Origin: Muricauda sp. SCSIO 64092
GTDB lineage: Bacteria; Bacteroidota; Bacteroidia; Flavobacteriales; Flavobacteriaceae
Reading direction: 5' to 3'
NCBI RefSeq assembly: GCF_023016285.1
Contig: NZ_CP095413.1
Coordinates: forward strand, 5,160,501-5,224,500
Length of the DNA stretch: 64,000 nucleotides
Positions 1 to 9,434 of the stretch are shown here, piece by piece. A model generated the notes under the pieces. It saw only the letters and a program-made list of their open reading frames with translations. It was not told the origin of the DNA and did not search any database. Made by a program: the position numbers and the translations under genes. Within the stretch, counting starts at the first letter, position 1; every line of letters begins with the position of its first letter.

Positions 1-1149
1 AATATCGCCATTATAGTGGATGACCAAAGGCCACAGCGACCTTATTGGACGACCGGGGCATGCCTGCGAACCTCCCTAAAAGTCATGAGTGAAAACTTCT
101 TTAGGGTTAGACCGTGGTTTGAACCTGGTCCCTGGGGAGGTACTTGGATCAAGGAAAACTTTCAACAATTAAGTCAGGAAGTTCCCAATTACGCTTGGTC
201 TTTTGAGTTGATCACACCGGAAAATGGATTGCTATTGGAAGACCAGGGGAAGGTGATGGAAGTTTCCTTTGACTTTTTGATGTATCAGGATTTTGAAAAT
301 GTACTTGGGGATGCGGCCCCATACTTTGGATATGAATTTCCTATCAGGTTTGATTACCTCGATACTTTTGATGGAGGGAATCTTTCCATCCAGGTGCACT
401 CCCAACAGGACTATTTTGTTGGGGAATTTGGGGAAAACTTCACCCAGGATGAATGCTATTATATTCTTGATGCGAAGGACGATGCCAAAGTTTATCTGGG
501 TTTTAAGGAAGGGGTTGACGCTAAGAAGTTCAAGGGCGAATTGCAAAAAAGCCAACAACATGCCACCGCTGTGGAAGTGGACCACTATGTGCACGCCCTA
601 ACGGCAAAAAAGCACGATTTATTCTTGATCCCCAGTGGCACGATCCATGGTTCCGGAAAGAACAATCTTGTATTGGAAATTAGCGCGACCCCTTATATTT
701 TTACCTTTAAACTATACGATTGGTTGCGGCTGGATTTGGATGGAAAACCCAGGCCCATCAATATAGAAAGGGGTTTTGAAAATTTGGATTTCACCCGAAC
801 GGAATCGGTAATTGAAAAGGATTTCATTGCCAAGCCTACGGTGCTCAACCAAGGGAAGAACTGGAAAATAGTCCATTTGCCCACGCACAAACAACATTTT
901 TACGAGGTACACAGGTATGAATTTGAGGACGCACTGGAGGTAGCTACGGACAATCAGTGCCATGTGCTTATGGTTGTGGAAGGCGAATCCGTTAGGCTAA
1001 CGACCAAGGAGGGAGTACAACAACGTTTCAATTTTGCGGAAACCTTTGTCATTCCCGCTGCCTGTGAATCCTATACATTGACCAATGAGGGGGAATCGCT
1101 TTGTAAAGTGGTCAAAGCCTTCGTGGACATAGAAAAAATCCGGTTTTGA
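1..1149 (+). CDS. Class I mannose-6-phosphate isomerase family protein, 5' end outside window
   Basis: Likely interconverts mannose 6-phosphate and fructose 6-phosphate in the cytoplasm. The reading frame is open back to base 1, so the start probably lies upstream; the GTG at 16 is only the first start-like codon. Class I features are visible: WFEPGPWGGTWI near bases 115-155, the metal-binding QVHSQQ near 390-410, and PSGTIHG near 630-650. From about base 850 to the end a second cupin-like part follows, which fits the family. Bacteroidota often carry longer versions with an extra N-terminal domain; that part cannot be seen here. The next gene is a GH38 alpha-mannosidase, so the pair probably releases mannose from glycans and feeds it into glycolysis. 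Family assignment is firm; the exact substrate is inferred. Confidence 0.85.
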   Translation, partial: NIAIIVDDQRPQRPYWTTGACLRTSLKVMSENFFRVRPWFEPGPWGGTWIKENFQQLSQEVPNYAWSFELITPENGLLLEDQGKVMEVSFDFLMYQDFENVLGDAAPYFGYEFPIRFDYLDTFDGGNLSIQVHSQQDYFVGEFGENFTQDECYYILDAKDDAKVYLGFKEGVDAKKFKGELQKSQQHATAVEVDHYVHALTAKKHDLFLIPSGTIHGSGKNNLVLEISATPYIFTFKLYDWLRLDLDGKPRPINIERGFENLDFTRTESVIEKDFIAKPTVLNQGKNWKIVHLPTHKQHFYEVHRYEFEDALEVATDNQCHVLMVVEGESVRLTTKEGVQQRFNFAETFVIPAACESYTLTNEGESLCKVVKAFVDIEKIRF

Positions 1150-1181
1150 AAATCAACAATAACAACATAAAACACTTTGGA

Positions 1182-4100
1182 ATGGAAAGGGATAGCTCTA
1201 ATTTAAAAGGATGGGGGGTCGTGGTATTGGCCTTGGCCGTAAGTGGTTTGGGGATGGCCCAAAAGCGATATTTTGCTGGATATCAAAAGTCCCTGGCGGG
1301 CCAAAATTTTGCCTACCATTCGCCAAACTCCTCCAATGATGAATGCTTATTGGTCCGGGCGGATAAAAACTTCGATCCCTTGGAATGGGAGACGGAAAAA
1401 ATTCCGGTTGATTATAACCAAAAAACGATTTCCTTTATCTGGCTCTACGCCCTTAGCGTGCGCCCGGATGGAAAGACCTTCAAATTATCGGTACAGGGAG
1501 AAGAGTTGCTCTCGTTTTCAAACCCCAGCAATAATGATGCGGAAGTCATTGAGATCAACGGAACGAACAAAAGCAAACTTTTGTTTCGGAAAACGATGGA
1601 AGACCGGCACGGCGATCAAATGGGATATGCCATTCTTACGCTGCCCACAAAAACAATAAAAAAGGGAGAACCCATCACTATTAAAGTTAGCCCTTCAGAT
1701 GCGCAGAGCGTTGCTTGGTATATGACCTATAAGGTGGAATTAAATGATAAGTTTTCTGTATTTCAGTTAAATACGGTAAGCAAAGAGAAAGGTCGTTTGT
1801 ACAATACTATCCGTTTTAACATTGTCCATCTTGGAGATCCCTCAAATGTTGATGTGACGCTAAATGGGGAACAAAAACGGTTTTCACTGAAACCTGGTTT
1901 AAATGAATTGGATTTTTTGGTGCCAAAAGTTGAGCAAGAAACCACAATGGTGGCAAAGATTACAAGAGAGGGTAGAACGGAGGAAAAAGTCATCAATTTA
2001 AAACCGGTGAAGGAATGGACCGTTCATTTGGTACAACATAGTCACACAGATATTGGATATACCCGGCAACAATCAGAAATTTTAGCGGAACATCTAAGAT
2101 ATATTGATGATGCCCTTGATTTTTGTGACCAGACGGATGATTATCCGGATAATGCAAAGTTTAGGTGGACTTGTGAAGCGGCATGGACGGTAAGGGAGTA
2201 CTTAAATAGCCGTCCCCCACAACAAATTGAGCGATTGCTACAGCGTATCCGTGAGGGTAGGATAGAGGTCACCGGCATGTTCTTCAACTTCTCCGAAATT
2301 GTGGATGAAACCGCCTTGGCCATTCAAATGCAGACCTTAAACCAATTTAAGGAACAGGGGATCGATGTTACTACGGCCATGCAGAACGATGTGAACGGTA
2401 TTGGTTGGTGCATGATTGATTTCTACCATAATACGGGGGTTAAATACCTTACCATGGGACAGCACGGGCATCGGGCACATGTGCCTTTTGATAAACCTAC
2501 CTCTTTTTGGTGGGAGTCCCCCTCGGGGAAAAAACTACTTGCCTTTAGAAGTGAACACTATATGCATGGAAATGCATTGGCACTTACTTCCGGAAATATG
2601 GACGTCTTTCGGAACAATCTGTCCGAATATCTGATTGATTTGGAATCCAAGGACTATCCTTTGAATCGAATGGCCCTTCAGTTTTCCGGATACCTCACGG
2701 ACAATTCACCACCATCCACAAAAGCCTGTGACATTGTGAAGGAATGGAACGAGAAATACGAATGGCCCAAACTTAAACTTTCGTTGGACAGTGAATTTAT
2801 GGTGTATCTGGAGCAGAACCATGGAGAACAATTGGACCGTAGAAAAGTGGCTTGGCCGGATTGGTGGACGGACGGATTTGGTTCTTCCATGCATGAAACC
2901 AAAACCGCTAGAAATACCCATACCAATATGATTGCCACTATGGGATTGATGACCATGGCACAGGCCTCAGGAGCTAAAATACCTGAGGAAATGATGGATG
3001 ATGTGCGTGAATGCTATGATAATTTACTTTTCTATGATGAGCACACCTTTGGAGCGGATGAAAGCATTTCCAATCCTACCAGTGAAAATATCATAAATCA
3101 GTGGCATCAAAAGTTGTCCTATGTCTGGTCTGCCAATCAGCAATCCAATTTACTTCGGGAAAAAGCCATAGGTCTGATTCAGCCCTATGGTAAAAAATCA
3201 AAGGAACCTACGGTAATGGTCTACAATACCATGAACTGGAAGCGGTCCGGAACGGTTGAAGTGTACATTGATCATGATAAATTACCATTGGATCGCGAAG
3301 CCCAAATTGTGGACAAAGATGGAAACAAAGTACCGGCTCAGTTATTAAAAAGTAGAAGCGATGGAAGTTATTGGTCCTTATGGGTAAAGGATGTTCCTGC
3401 ATTGGGGTATTCCACTTATAAAATTCTGGTAAGTAATCGTCCGCTCATGACTAAAACACAGGATTTGAAGAGGGCCAACCTTTTTGAAAATGCACATTAT
3501 AGGGTAGTGGTAGACCCTTCCCAAAACGGAATTACCTCCCTTTACGATAAGGAGCTCCAAAAAGAATTGATTGATGAAAATAGTACCTATAAACTGGGCA
3601 CCTTGATTTACGAATTATTGGAAGACCGTCGGGAAATGGAAAGGCTGACCAATCAATTACGGGATACGGTATACAAGCCGCTAAACAAGGAAGTCCTGTC
3701 CTTATCGAATGTAAAGATTACCGGGGCGAAAAATGGTAGTATCTGGAAAAGTCTCTTTTTGAATGGTAAAATTCCACAGTGTGCGGATGAAAACGGATTG
3801 GACATTGAGTTACGATTGTATCACCACACCAAAAAGATGGAACTGCTCTATAGGATGAACAAACTGGAAAACACGGATGCAGAAGGTGTTTTCATTGCAT
3901 TTCCTTTTTCTTCCGAGGAACAGGGGAAATTATTATTTGAGGTACAGGGAGGCGTGGTTTATCCTGGAGTAAACCAGTTGGAGGGCACGGCCTCCGATTG
4001 GAATACCATTCAAAACTTTGCGTCCGTTAAAAGCAAAAATGCGCAGGTAGTATTCTGCAGTGGAGATGTTCCATTGGTGCATTTTGGAGGCATCAATACC

Positions 4101-4607
4101 GGGAGATATTACTACAAAAGACAACCCCCGAACAGTCATATCTACTCATGGGTATTGAACAATTACTGGGTGACCAATTTTAGGGCAAGCCAGAAAGGGG
4201 AATTGACATGGAAGTATCAAATTACATCCTCAAGGGACAATTCCATCTCCTTTGCCGCTCGATTTGGAATAGAAAATCGCGTACCTATGATTGCGAGGGC
4301 TTATTCGGGAAGTACGGAAAAATCATCCGTGCCAATGGCCAGTTCCATTCTCGATTTGAACTCGCCCAAGAATCTTTTATTGGTCAATTCCAGACCTTCC
4401 AATACGGGCAAGGAGATACTATTACACCTGCGCGAAACCGAAGGGGACCATGCCGTATTGGATATTACCAAAATCCTTGGCAATACCAACATTACCGCGG
4501 TAAAGGAGGTGAATGGCCTTGGAGAGACCATTCGCGAACTGGATAGCCCGTTACTAATTGAGCATTTTGAGACAAAATTCATTTTATTGGAGCTAAAACC
4601 CCAGTAA
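1182..4607 (+). CDS. Secreted GH38 family alpha-mannosidase
   Basis: Predicted exported alpha-mannosidase of about 1141 residues, a normal size for GH38. The N-terminus carries a signal peptide (GVVVLALAVSGLGMAQ). GH38 hallmarks follow: HSHTDIGYT near residues 286-294 (metal-binding His and Asp) and QNDVNGIGW near 400, where the Asp is the expected nucleophile. The C-terminal half fits the family's beta-sandwich domains. I prefer ATG 1182 over TTG 1146, which overlaps the previous gene, because it places a standard signal peptide right at the N-terminus. The gap to the isomerase gene is short and both lie on the same strand, which suggests a mannan or N-glycan utilisation operon continuing from the left. 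Linkage specificity cannot be read from the sequence. Confidence 0.93.
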   Translation: MERDSSNLKGWGVVVLALAVSGLGMAQKRYFAGYQKSLAGQNFAYHSPNSSNDECLLVRADKNFDPLEWETEKIPVDYNQKTISFIWLYALSVRPDGKTFKLSVQGEELLSFSNPSNNDAEVIEINGTNKSKLLFRKTMEDRHGDQMGYAILTLPTKTIKKGEPITIKVSPSDAQSVAWYMTYKVELNDKFSVFQLNTVSKEKGRLYNTIRFNIVHLGDPSNVDVTLNGEQKRFSLKPGLNELDFLVPKVEQETTMVAKITREGRTEEKVINLKPVKEWTVHLVQHSHTDIGYTRQQSEILAEHLRYIDDALDFCDQTDDYPDNAKFRWTCEAAWTVREYLNSRPPQQIERLLQRIREGRIEVTGMFFNFSEIVDETALAIQMQTLNQFKEQGIDVTTAMQNDVNGIGWCMIDFYHNTGVKYLTMGQHGHRAHVPFDKPTSFWWESPSGKKLLAFRSEHYMHGNALALTSGNMDVFRNNLSEYLIDLESKDYPLNRMALQFSGYLTDNSPPSTKACDIVKEWNEKYEWPKLKLSLDSEFMVYLEQNHGEQLDRRKVAWPDWWTDGFGSSMHETKTARNTHTNMIATMGLMTMAQASGAKIPEEMMDDVRECYDNLLFYDEHTFGADESISNPTSENIINQWHQKLSYVWSANQQSNLLREKAIGLIQPYGKKSKEPTVMVYNTMNWKRSGTVEVYIDHDKLPLDREAQIVDKDGNKVPAQLLKSRSDGSYWSLWVKDVPALGYSTYKILVSNRPLMTKTQDLKRANLFENAHYRVVVDPSQNGITSLYDKELQKELIDENSTYKLGTLIYELLEDRREMERLTNQLRDTVYKPLNKEVLSLSNVKITGAKNGSIWKSLFLNGKIPQCADENGLDIELRLYHHTKKMELLYRMNKLENTDAEGVFIAFPFSSEEQGKLLFEVQGGVVYPGVNQLEGTASDWNTIQNFASVKSKNAQVVFCSGDVPLVHFGGINTGRYYYKRQPPNSHIYSWVLNNYWVTNFRASQKGELTWKYQITSSRDNSISFAARFGIENRVPMIARAYSGSTEKSSVPMASSILDLNSPKNLLLVNSRPSNTGKEILLHLRETEGDHAVLDITKILGNTNITAVKEVNGLGETIRELDSPLLIEHFETKFILLELKPQ

Positions 4608-4927
4608 GCCCTTTGTACATTACAGGTCAACACTGTAGTATTTTGTATGGGGAGTAAGGATTGGACCGGTAGGCTGTCCTTACTTCCCTGTTCCAGAACC
4701 ATTTGATCAAAAAATGGAATAGGGGACAAATGGTCAACCGCATGAAATAGAAGGAAAACCCCAGAAAATATAAGGTCAACCTGCAATCGTTTTCCTTTGG
4801 GAATCTGTATATTTATGAGATACTTAATTTAGTATGCCAGCTTCTTCCCCCGAGGCAAGGAATGACCCATTTCCGGGTATTCCCTTTAGTTCTCCCATGA
4901 AATAGTTACTTCATAAAATTCAACGAT
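4608..4927. other. Intergenic region, no gene seen
   Basis: A 320-bp gap between the mannosidase and a small lipoprotein gene. An imperfect hairpin (GGGAGTAAGGA at 4650-4660 with TCCTTACTTCCC at 4677-4688) lies just after the mannosidase but has no T-run, so I do not call it a terminator. No convincing coding remnant or promoter was found. Confidence 0.4.
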
Positions 4928-5287
4928 ATGAAAACGGAAGTTTTTAGGTGTTCCTTGTTCATTTTTATTTTGTTGGGAACGTTTTTGCTCAATTCCTGTT
5001 ATTCGGTTCGCCTGCGGAGCGTTGAAGGAACCCCTGAGCCGGCATTTCCCATGGTTAGGGATGATTATTATCGAACGATGCAGGTAATCGAATTGGATAC
5101 TGTGATCACTATTGGGGCTTTGGACAAGGATTTTACGTATTTGATCAAAAGATCGGACCTATGCCCCAGTGGCAAACTCCATACGGTTGAATACCGCAAT
5201 ACCTTCGGGGCCGTTTTGTTGAGCGGTATTACGTTTGGCCGCAAACGCAAGGTAAAGATCAAATATGTGTGCATGAAATCCAATTAA
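4928..5287 (+). CDS. Small lipoprotein with a Bor-like C-terminal pattern
   Basis: A 119-residue predicted lipoprotein: a hydrophobic N-terminus ends in the lipobox LLNSC, with Cys near residue 24. After processing about 95 residues remain. They contain two further Cys, one in LCPSGK and one in the closing KYVC segment, around a SGITFGRKRK stretch. The spacing (Cys, about 20 residues, a TFG motif, then a late Cys) resembles the Bor/Iss lipoprotein family of phage lambda and enterobacteria. The similarity is weak and is my inference. The gene lies 12 bp upstream of an FAD oxidoreductase gene and may share its transcript. Function unknown. Confidence 0.6.
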   Translation: MKTEVFRCSLFIFILLGTFLLNSCYSVRLRSVEGTPEPAFPMVRDDYYRTMQVIELDTVITIGALDKDFTYLIKRSDLCPSGKLHTVEYRNTFGAVLLSGITFGRKRKVKIKYVCMKSN

Positions 5288-5299
5288 AAAGAGAAAGTT

Positions 5300-6922
5300 A
5301 TGGCCAGAACAACCAAATTATCACTGGACGAGTGGGATACGTTACACAATAATGGACCCTGGGACCTAAAGTTCCTTTATAAGACCAAATTGGAAGCCTC
5401 TAGCCTTATGCCCTCCAATTTGGATCGCTATAATGACGCGGCCCGGGAAATTCAAAAGCTTTTAAAAGAGGCGAAAAACAAAAACGAAGGATTTAGGGCC
5501 TATGGTTCCGCCTGGTCCCTGTCGCATATTGCGCACCAAAAGGACAGAATGCATTTTAATGCCCATATGAACGAATATTTTTCGTTTAAAGATCAAGACC
5601 TCCATCACCTCTCGGGCTACGATGCGGATGACATTTTTATGTTTCAATGCGGTAACGTGATCAAGGAGATATCGGAAAAACTTGCAGGTCATGGCAAATC
5701 CCTAAAATCCTCTGGGGCCAGTAATGGCCAAACCATAGCGGGATGCATTTCCACGGGTGTGCACGGATCGGGAATTAAGGTGGGTTCAGTTCAGGATTAT
5801 GTCGTAGGATTGAATTTGATTGTTGGTCCAAATCCAGGTGACATTGTTTATCTGGAAAGGCATAGCAAACCGGTTTTAAACGACGTATTTGTACAAAAGA
5901 TAAGGTCCAGGGTAATTCGGAACGATGGGCTTTTTAACGCGGCCCTGGTAGGTTTGGGCTCCTTTGGATTTATCCACGGCGTTGTTATTGAAAGTCAAAA
6001 TTTGTTTTTGTTGAAGCGTTATGTAAAGTCCATTAAAAAGGAGTTGGCCCTTGAATTGGCGGAATCGTTGAACTTTGAAAACTTTACGGAAATACCGGAA
6101 GAAATGGTTGGTGGAAAAGGGAGGGAACCGTACCACTATAAAGTATTTATCAATCAATATCAAAAGGATGATAGTGACTATATCGTAGAATTGATGTACA
6201 AAAAAGACTTTAAACTCAACTATCCCGATCCTTTTCCAGTAATCAAAAAATCCATTTATCGCGATTTGATCCAGGTAGCGGTTTCCCTTGGGGCCCAGTT
6301 TACCGGTTTGATTCCAAAATTTGTAAATGCCTTGGAATCCACCATACTGCCCAAAGTTGATGAGGTTTCAATAGGTACTTTGGCCGAAACCTTTTGGGAT
6401 GCACCCTATCAAGGCCCCGCCTTTGCCATTTCCTTTGGGGTGCCTCAAGACCTTTCGGCAAAAACATTGGAAATTCTTTCCGAGATAGCCAGAAAGAAAA
6501 GAACCCCCGGGATTTTTGCCATGCGGTTTATAAAAAAATCCGAGGCAACCCTCTCCTTCGCGCGTTTTGACAAAACCTGTATGATTGAAATTGATGGGGT
6601 GCTTTGGAATGAGAAAAAGAACCTGGGCTCCCTTAATGGCCTCAGTAGGGAAATGATGGTCGCCCTGCACAAAAACAACATCCCGTTTACCATTCATTGG
6701 GGTAAAAATGCGGACTGGGCCTTTGTTGGCAATGATTGGCAGGCTTCTTCCTTGGCGGACTATATGTATGGGGAAGATGCCAAAAAATGGAGGGAGTACC
6801 GCTCATCATTATTAGCTCCCGATATGCAAAAACTGTTCTCCAATCGATTTTTAAAGGAATGTGGACTCGACCGTAGTGAATCCGTTCAAAACCCTTCGGA
6901 TTTGGTAGCCTCCTTGGTATAA
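5300..6922 (+). CDS. FAD-binding oxidoreductase, sugar-lactone oxidase-like
   Basis: A 540-residue flavoprotein of the PCMH (vanillyl-alcohol oxidase) superfamily. The FAD-binding half is seen in FRAYGSAWSLS near residue 65 and in SSGASNGQTIAGCISTGVHG near 136-155, the pyrophosphate-binding loop typical of aldono-lactone and sugar oxidases. The C-terminal half has HWGKNADWAF near 470, like the C-terminal FAD/substrate region of D-arabinono-1,4-lactone oxidases. No signal peptide is present, so it is probably cytoplasmic. It lies 12 bp after the small lipoprotein gene. The reaction is likely oxidation of a sugar, lactone or alcohol with oxygen or another acceptor; the substrate is not determined. 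Confidence 0.8.
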   Translation: MARTTKLSLDEWDTLHNNGPWDLKFLYKTKLEASSLMPSNLDRYNDAAREIQKLLKEAKNKNEGFRAYGSAWSLSHIAHQKDRMHFNAHMNEYFSFKDQDLHHLSGYDADDIFMFQCGNVIKEISEKLAGHGKSLKSSGASNGQTIAGCISTGVHGSGIKVGSVQDYVVGLNLIVGPNPGDIVYLERHSKPVLNDVFVQKIRSRVIRNDGLFNAALVGLGSFGFIHGVVIESQNLFLLKRYVKSIKKELALELAESLNFENFTEIPEEMVGGKGREPYHYKVFINQYQKDDSDYIVELMYKKDFKLNYPDPFPVIKKSIYRDLIQVAVSLGAQFTGLIPKFVNALESTILPKVDEVSIGTLAETFWDAPYQGPAFAISFGVPQDLSAKTLEILSEIARKKRTPGIFAMRFIKKSEATLSFARFDKTCMIEIDGVLWNEKKNLGSLNGLSREMMVALHKNNIPFTIHWGKNADWAFVGNDWQASSLADYMYGEDAKKWREYRSSLLAPDMQKLFSNRFLKECGLDRSESVQNPSDLVASLV

Positions 6923-7042
6923 ATCGAACATACAAAAAGCGGGAAAGTATAGGGTGGTTTCCTTTTTTGGAGGTGACCGGCACCGGTAAATGGAATACGC
7001 AAACGTAAGGGGGTTACGAATTGCACGACCGAGATCGATGTA

Positions 7043-7225
7043 ATGACGGGAATCATTCAAACTCCATCCAAAACAGCCGTCCTTAATTTTACGCTTTCCC
7101 CCAAGGAAACAAAAATTGAAGTCCGTTCAGATGTGTTCAATCTGTTCAATACCGTAAATTTGAGTGGTTTCAACACTAATGCCACACAAAGCAACCAAAT
7201 ACACAAGGGGAGATTAAACGGATGA
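7043..7225 (+). pseudogene. Probable C-terminal remnant of a TonB-dependent receptor
   Basis: The last 60 codons of an otherwise missing gene. The frame reads on upstream only to a TGA at 6974. The product contains LNFTLSPKETKIEVRSDVFN followed by LFNTVNLSGFNTNA. This matches the final strands of Oar-like TonB-dependent receptors, where an arginine-rich strand is followed by FNLFN and N-rich residues. No plug or barrel sequence precedes it, so I read it as a deletion remnant. Its TGA overlaps the ATG of the nucleoside hydrolase gene (ATGA at 7222-7225), the usual layout of translationally coupled genes. Alternative: a chance short reading frame, although the barrel-strand pattern argues against that. 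Confidence 0.5.
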
Positions 7226-8160
7226 TACTAAAGAAATCAAAAAGGGCAATACTCCTTCTGATACTTGTGTTGACCTCGACTGAATTTGTAGCGCAAAATG
7301 CCACTGCAAAGCAGGCATTGATCATAGATGCGGACACGGCCAATGAGGTGGACGATCTTTTTGCACTTGTACGGGCCATAGGGGCACCGGAATTCGATTT
7401 GTTGGGGATTACTTCGGCCCAGTTCCACACCTCTCCCTTGGCCAGCGACAGTACCGTGGCCGAAAGCCAACGTATCAACGAGGAAATCGTGCGCTTGCTT
7501 GGCAGAAAGGACATTCCTTTGCCATTGGGGAGCAACGGACCCTTGACAAAGGCAGACCAACCCCAACCCTCCGAAGCGGCAAGCTTTATCATTACGAAAG
7601 CACATCAAATGCAAGAGGGTAAAAAGTTGCAATTGGTGATTTTAGGTTCCTGCACCAATGTGGCGTCGGCCATTTTACTGGATTCCACCATCGTCCCAAA
7701 AATACAGGTACATTATCTTGGTTTTTGGCACGATACGGATACCAACACCTATAATAAGGAAGAGTTTAATTCTGGTAATGACGTTATCGCGGTCAATGTC
7801 CTTTTGGATTATCCTACATTGGACCTAAGTGTGATGACAGCGACTACCAGCCAACATCTGGTCTTTACCAAACAAACAGTGGACCAAAGACTTAAAGGAA
7901 AAGGAGGAATTGCGGATTACCTGGTCAATCGGTGGGAGACGTACCAGCGATGGTGGACAAAGGAAGATCCCCTGAAAAAGGAATGGATCATGTGGGACGT
8001 GGCCATTATCCAGGCTTTGGCACATCCTGAATGGACTACAACGAAAGAATTCCTTACCCCAACTGAGAATACCCAAAGACACATCAAAATCCATACGGCC
8101 ATAGCGGTCGAAAAGATGGAAGCCGATTTTTGGCGGCATTTGGACACCCTTTTAAACTGA
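7222..8160 (+). CDS. Exported inosine/uridine-type nucleoside hydrolase
   Basis: A 312-residue nucleoside hydrolase that splits nucleosides into base and ribose. An N-terminal signal peptide (residues about 1-25, LLLILVLTSTEFVAQ) points to periplasmic export. The metal-binding loop reads IIDADTANEVDDLFAL near residues 34-49, a known variant of the DTDPGxDD loop. A later GSCTNVAS segment near 141 fits the family's substrate-pocket region. The start overlaps the TGA of a receptor remnant by 4 bp. The next gene, 6 bp away, encodes an MTR-kinase-like enzyme, so a nucleoside salvage pair is likely. Substrate range (purine or pyrimidine) is not resolved. Confidence 0.85.
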   Translation: MILKKSKRAILLLILVLTSTEFVAQNATAKQALIIDADTANEVDDLFALVRAIGAPEFDLLGITSAQFHTSPLASDSTVAESQRINEEIVRLLGRKDIPLPLGSNGPLTKADQPQPSEAASFIITKAHQMQEGKKLQLVILGSCTNVASAILLDSTIVPKIQVHYLGFWHDTDTNTYNKEEFNSGNDVIAVNVLLDYPTLDLSVMTATTSQHLVFTKQTVDQRLKGKGGIADYLVNRWETYQRWWTKEDPLKKEWIMWDVAIIQALAHPEWTTTKEFLTPTENTQRHIKIHTAIAVEKMEADFWRHLDTLLN

Positions 8161-8166
8161 TTTACC

Positions 8167-9138
8167 ATGCAACTCACAACAGCTATCGATATTGCCCTTT
8201 TTACCGATTTTCTAAGTGAAAAAGGGATGTTGAACCCAAATGAAAAAATAGAAAAGGTCGAAATACCCGGAGAAGGAAATATGAATGTTGTACTTCGGGT
8301 GATTACGGGACATCGTTCGTTTATCGCCAAACAATCAAGGCCTTTTGTTCAAAAATATCAGAACATTCCCGCCCCAATAGACCGCATTGGTGTAGAGCAT
8401 AGCTTCTATAAAACGGTTCAGGGTTCCGGTATCGATGCCCACCTACCAGGATTGCTGGGCTTTCTTCCCGAGCATTACATGCTGTTTCTGGAGGATTTGG
8501 GGCAAAGTGAGGACATGTCCTTCATTTACAGAAAAAGGAGTATTTCCGATATCCATTTTAATCAATTGGTCTCCATTGCCAAAGGAATACATTCAAGTCC
8601 CATTACGGTGGATTATCCCAAAAATCTGGAACTACGGAAATTGAACCATCAACATATTTTTGTACTGCCGTTTTTGGAAGATAACGGTTTTTCCCTGGAC
8701 GGTATCCAAGTAGGTCTGGACGCCCTGTCCCTTCCTTTCAAAACAGCTAAGGCCCTCAAGGAAAAAGTGGAGGAGTTGGGCGTTTTATACCTCACTACGG
8801 ATGGGGTGCTTCTTCATGGGGATTACTATCCAGGTAGCTGGATGGCAAAAGCAGATGATGTATATGTCCTGGATCCCGAATTTAGTTACCAAGGTCCCCT
8901 TGAATTTGATTTGGGGGTTCTCGTGGCCCATCTTTGCATGGCCATAGGGGATACCGGTTTTTTTGATAAGGTGATTGGACGCTATGACGGACGGCCCAAT
9001 GTTCAATTGGTCCGTGAGTTCGCCGGAATTGAAATTATTAGGCGTTTGATAGGTTTGGCACAACTGCCCCTCGATCGAACAATTGGGGAAAAGGAACAAT
9101 TGCTCCATTTAGCTGAAAGGTGGGTTAGGGGCAATTGA
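8167..9138 (+). CDS. APH-fold kinase resembling 5-methylthioribose kinase
   Basis: A 323-residue cytoplasmic phosphotransferase with an aminoglycoside-kinase fold. The glycine-rich loop GEGNMNVVLRV lies near residues 36-46, followed by the ATP-binding Lys in SFIAKQS. The catalytic loop HGDYYPGSW is near 217-225, and LDPEFSYQGPLEFDLG near 236 replaces the usual DFG region. HGD...GS plus DPEF is the arrangement of 5-methylthioribose kinases rather than of antibiotic kinases. It sits 6 bp behind a nucleoside hydrolase gene, so a plausible role is phosphorylating a pentose or thio-pentose released by that enzyme. No other methionine-salvage genes are visible, so true MTR kinase function is uncertain. 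Confidence 0.75.
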   Translation: MQLTTAIDIALFTDFLSEKGMLNPNEKIEKVEIPGEGNMNVVLRVITGHRSFIAKQSRPFVQKYQNIPAPIDRIGVEHSFYKTVQGSGIDAHLPGLLGFLPEHYMLFLEDLGQSEDMSFIYRKRSISDIHFNQLVSIAKGIHSSPITVDYPKNLELRKLNHQHIFVLPFLEDNGFSLDGIQVGLDALSLPFKTAKALKEKVEELGVLYLTTDGVLLHGDYYPGSWMAKADDVYVLDPEFSYQGPLEFDLGVLVAHLCMAIGDTGFFDKVIGRYDGRPNVQLVREFAGIEIIRRLIGLAQLPLDRTIGEKEQLLHLAERWVRGN

Positions 9139-9434
9139 ACAGAAACGGTCAAGAACAGCTAGCCGATGCGAACGGAAGACGAAATAAAAGTATTGTCCAA
9201 CAAAATGCTCAATTCGTTACTGTTGGATTAACGGAACAAAACAGGATACGGAAATACACTATGAACTCATTTAGACTTTTTCAAATGGCTAAAAAATTGT
9301 TCTTTTGTACCCATTTTCCGTCTTTTTTTCCTTCCGTAGCCCAACTATGCAACTCAAAAAAGCCAAAAAAGAGGCACAAAAACCCTAATTTTCGCTTCAT
9401 TCCAAAAAGTCTAAATGAGTTCCATAAAAAATAA
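9139..9434. other. Intergenic region
   Basis: About 296 bp. A 99-codon frame crosses it (9135-9434) but its lysine- and asparagine-rich content is not convincing as a protein. A 21-codon frame starts at ATG 9166. Nothing else is supported. Confidence 0.3.

Noticed and set aside
232..594. Long minus-strand frame inside the mannose-6-phosphate isomerase gene
   Set aside because: Shadow of a clear coding gene; no domain pattern or independent start signal.
4650..4688. Hairpin after the mannosidase gene as terminator
   Set aside because: The stem is imperfect and there is no T-run.
4301..4786. 161-codon minus-strand frame at the end of the mannosidase gene
   Set aside because: Mostly overlaps a certain gene in the opposite frame; composition is not protein-like in the intergenic part.
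9135..9434. 99-codon plus-strand frame as a gene
   Set aside because: Low-complexity Lys/Asn/Phe-rich end, no motif; it begins inside the kinase gene's stop region.
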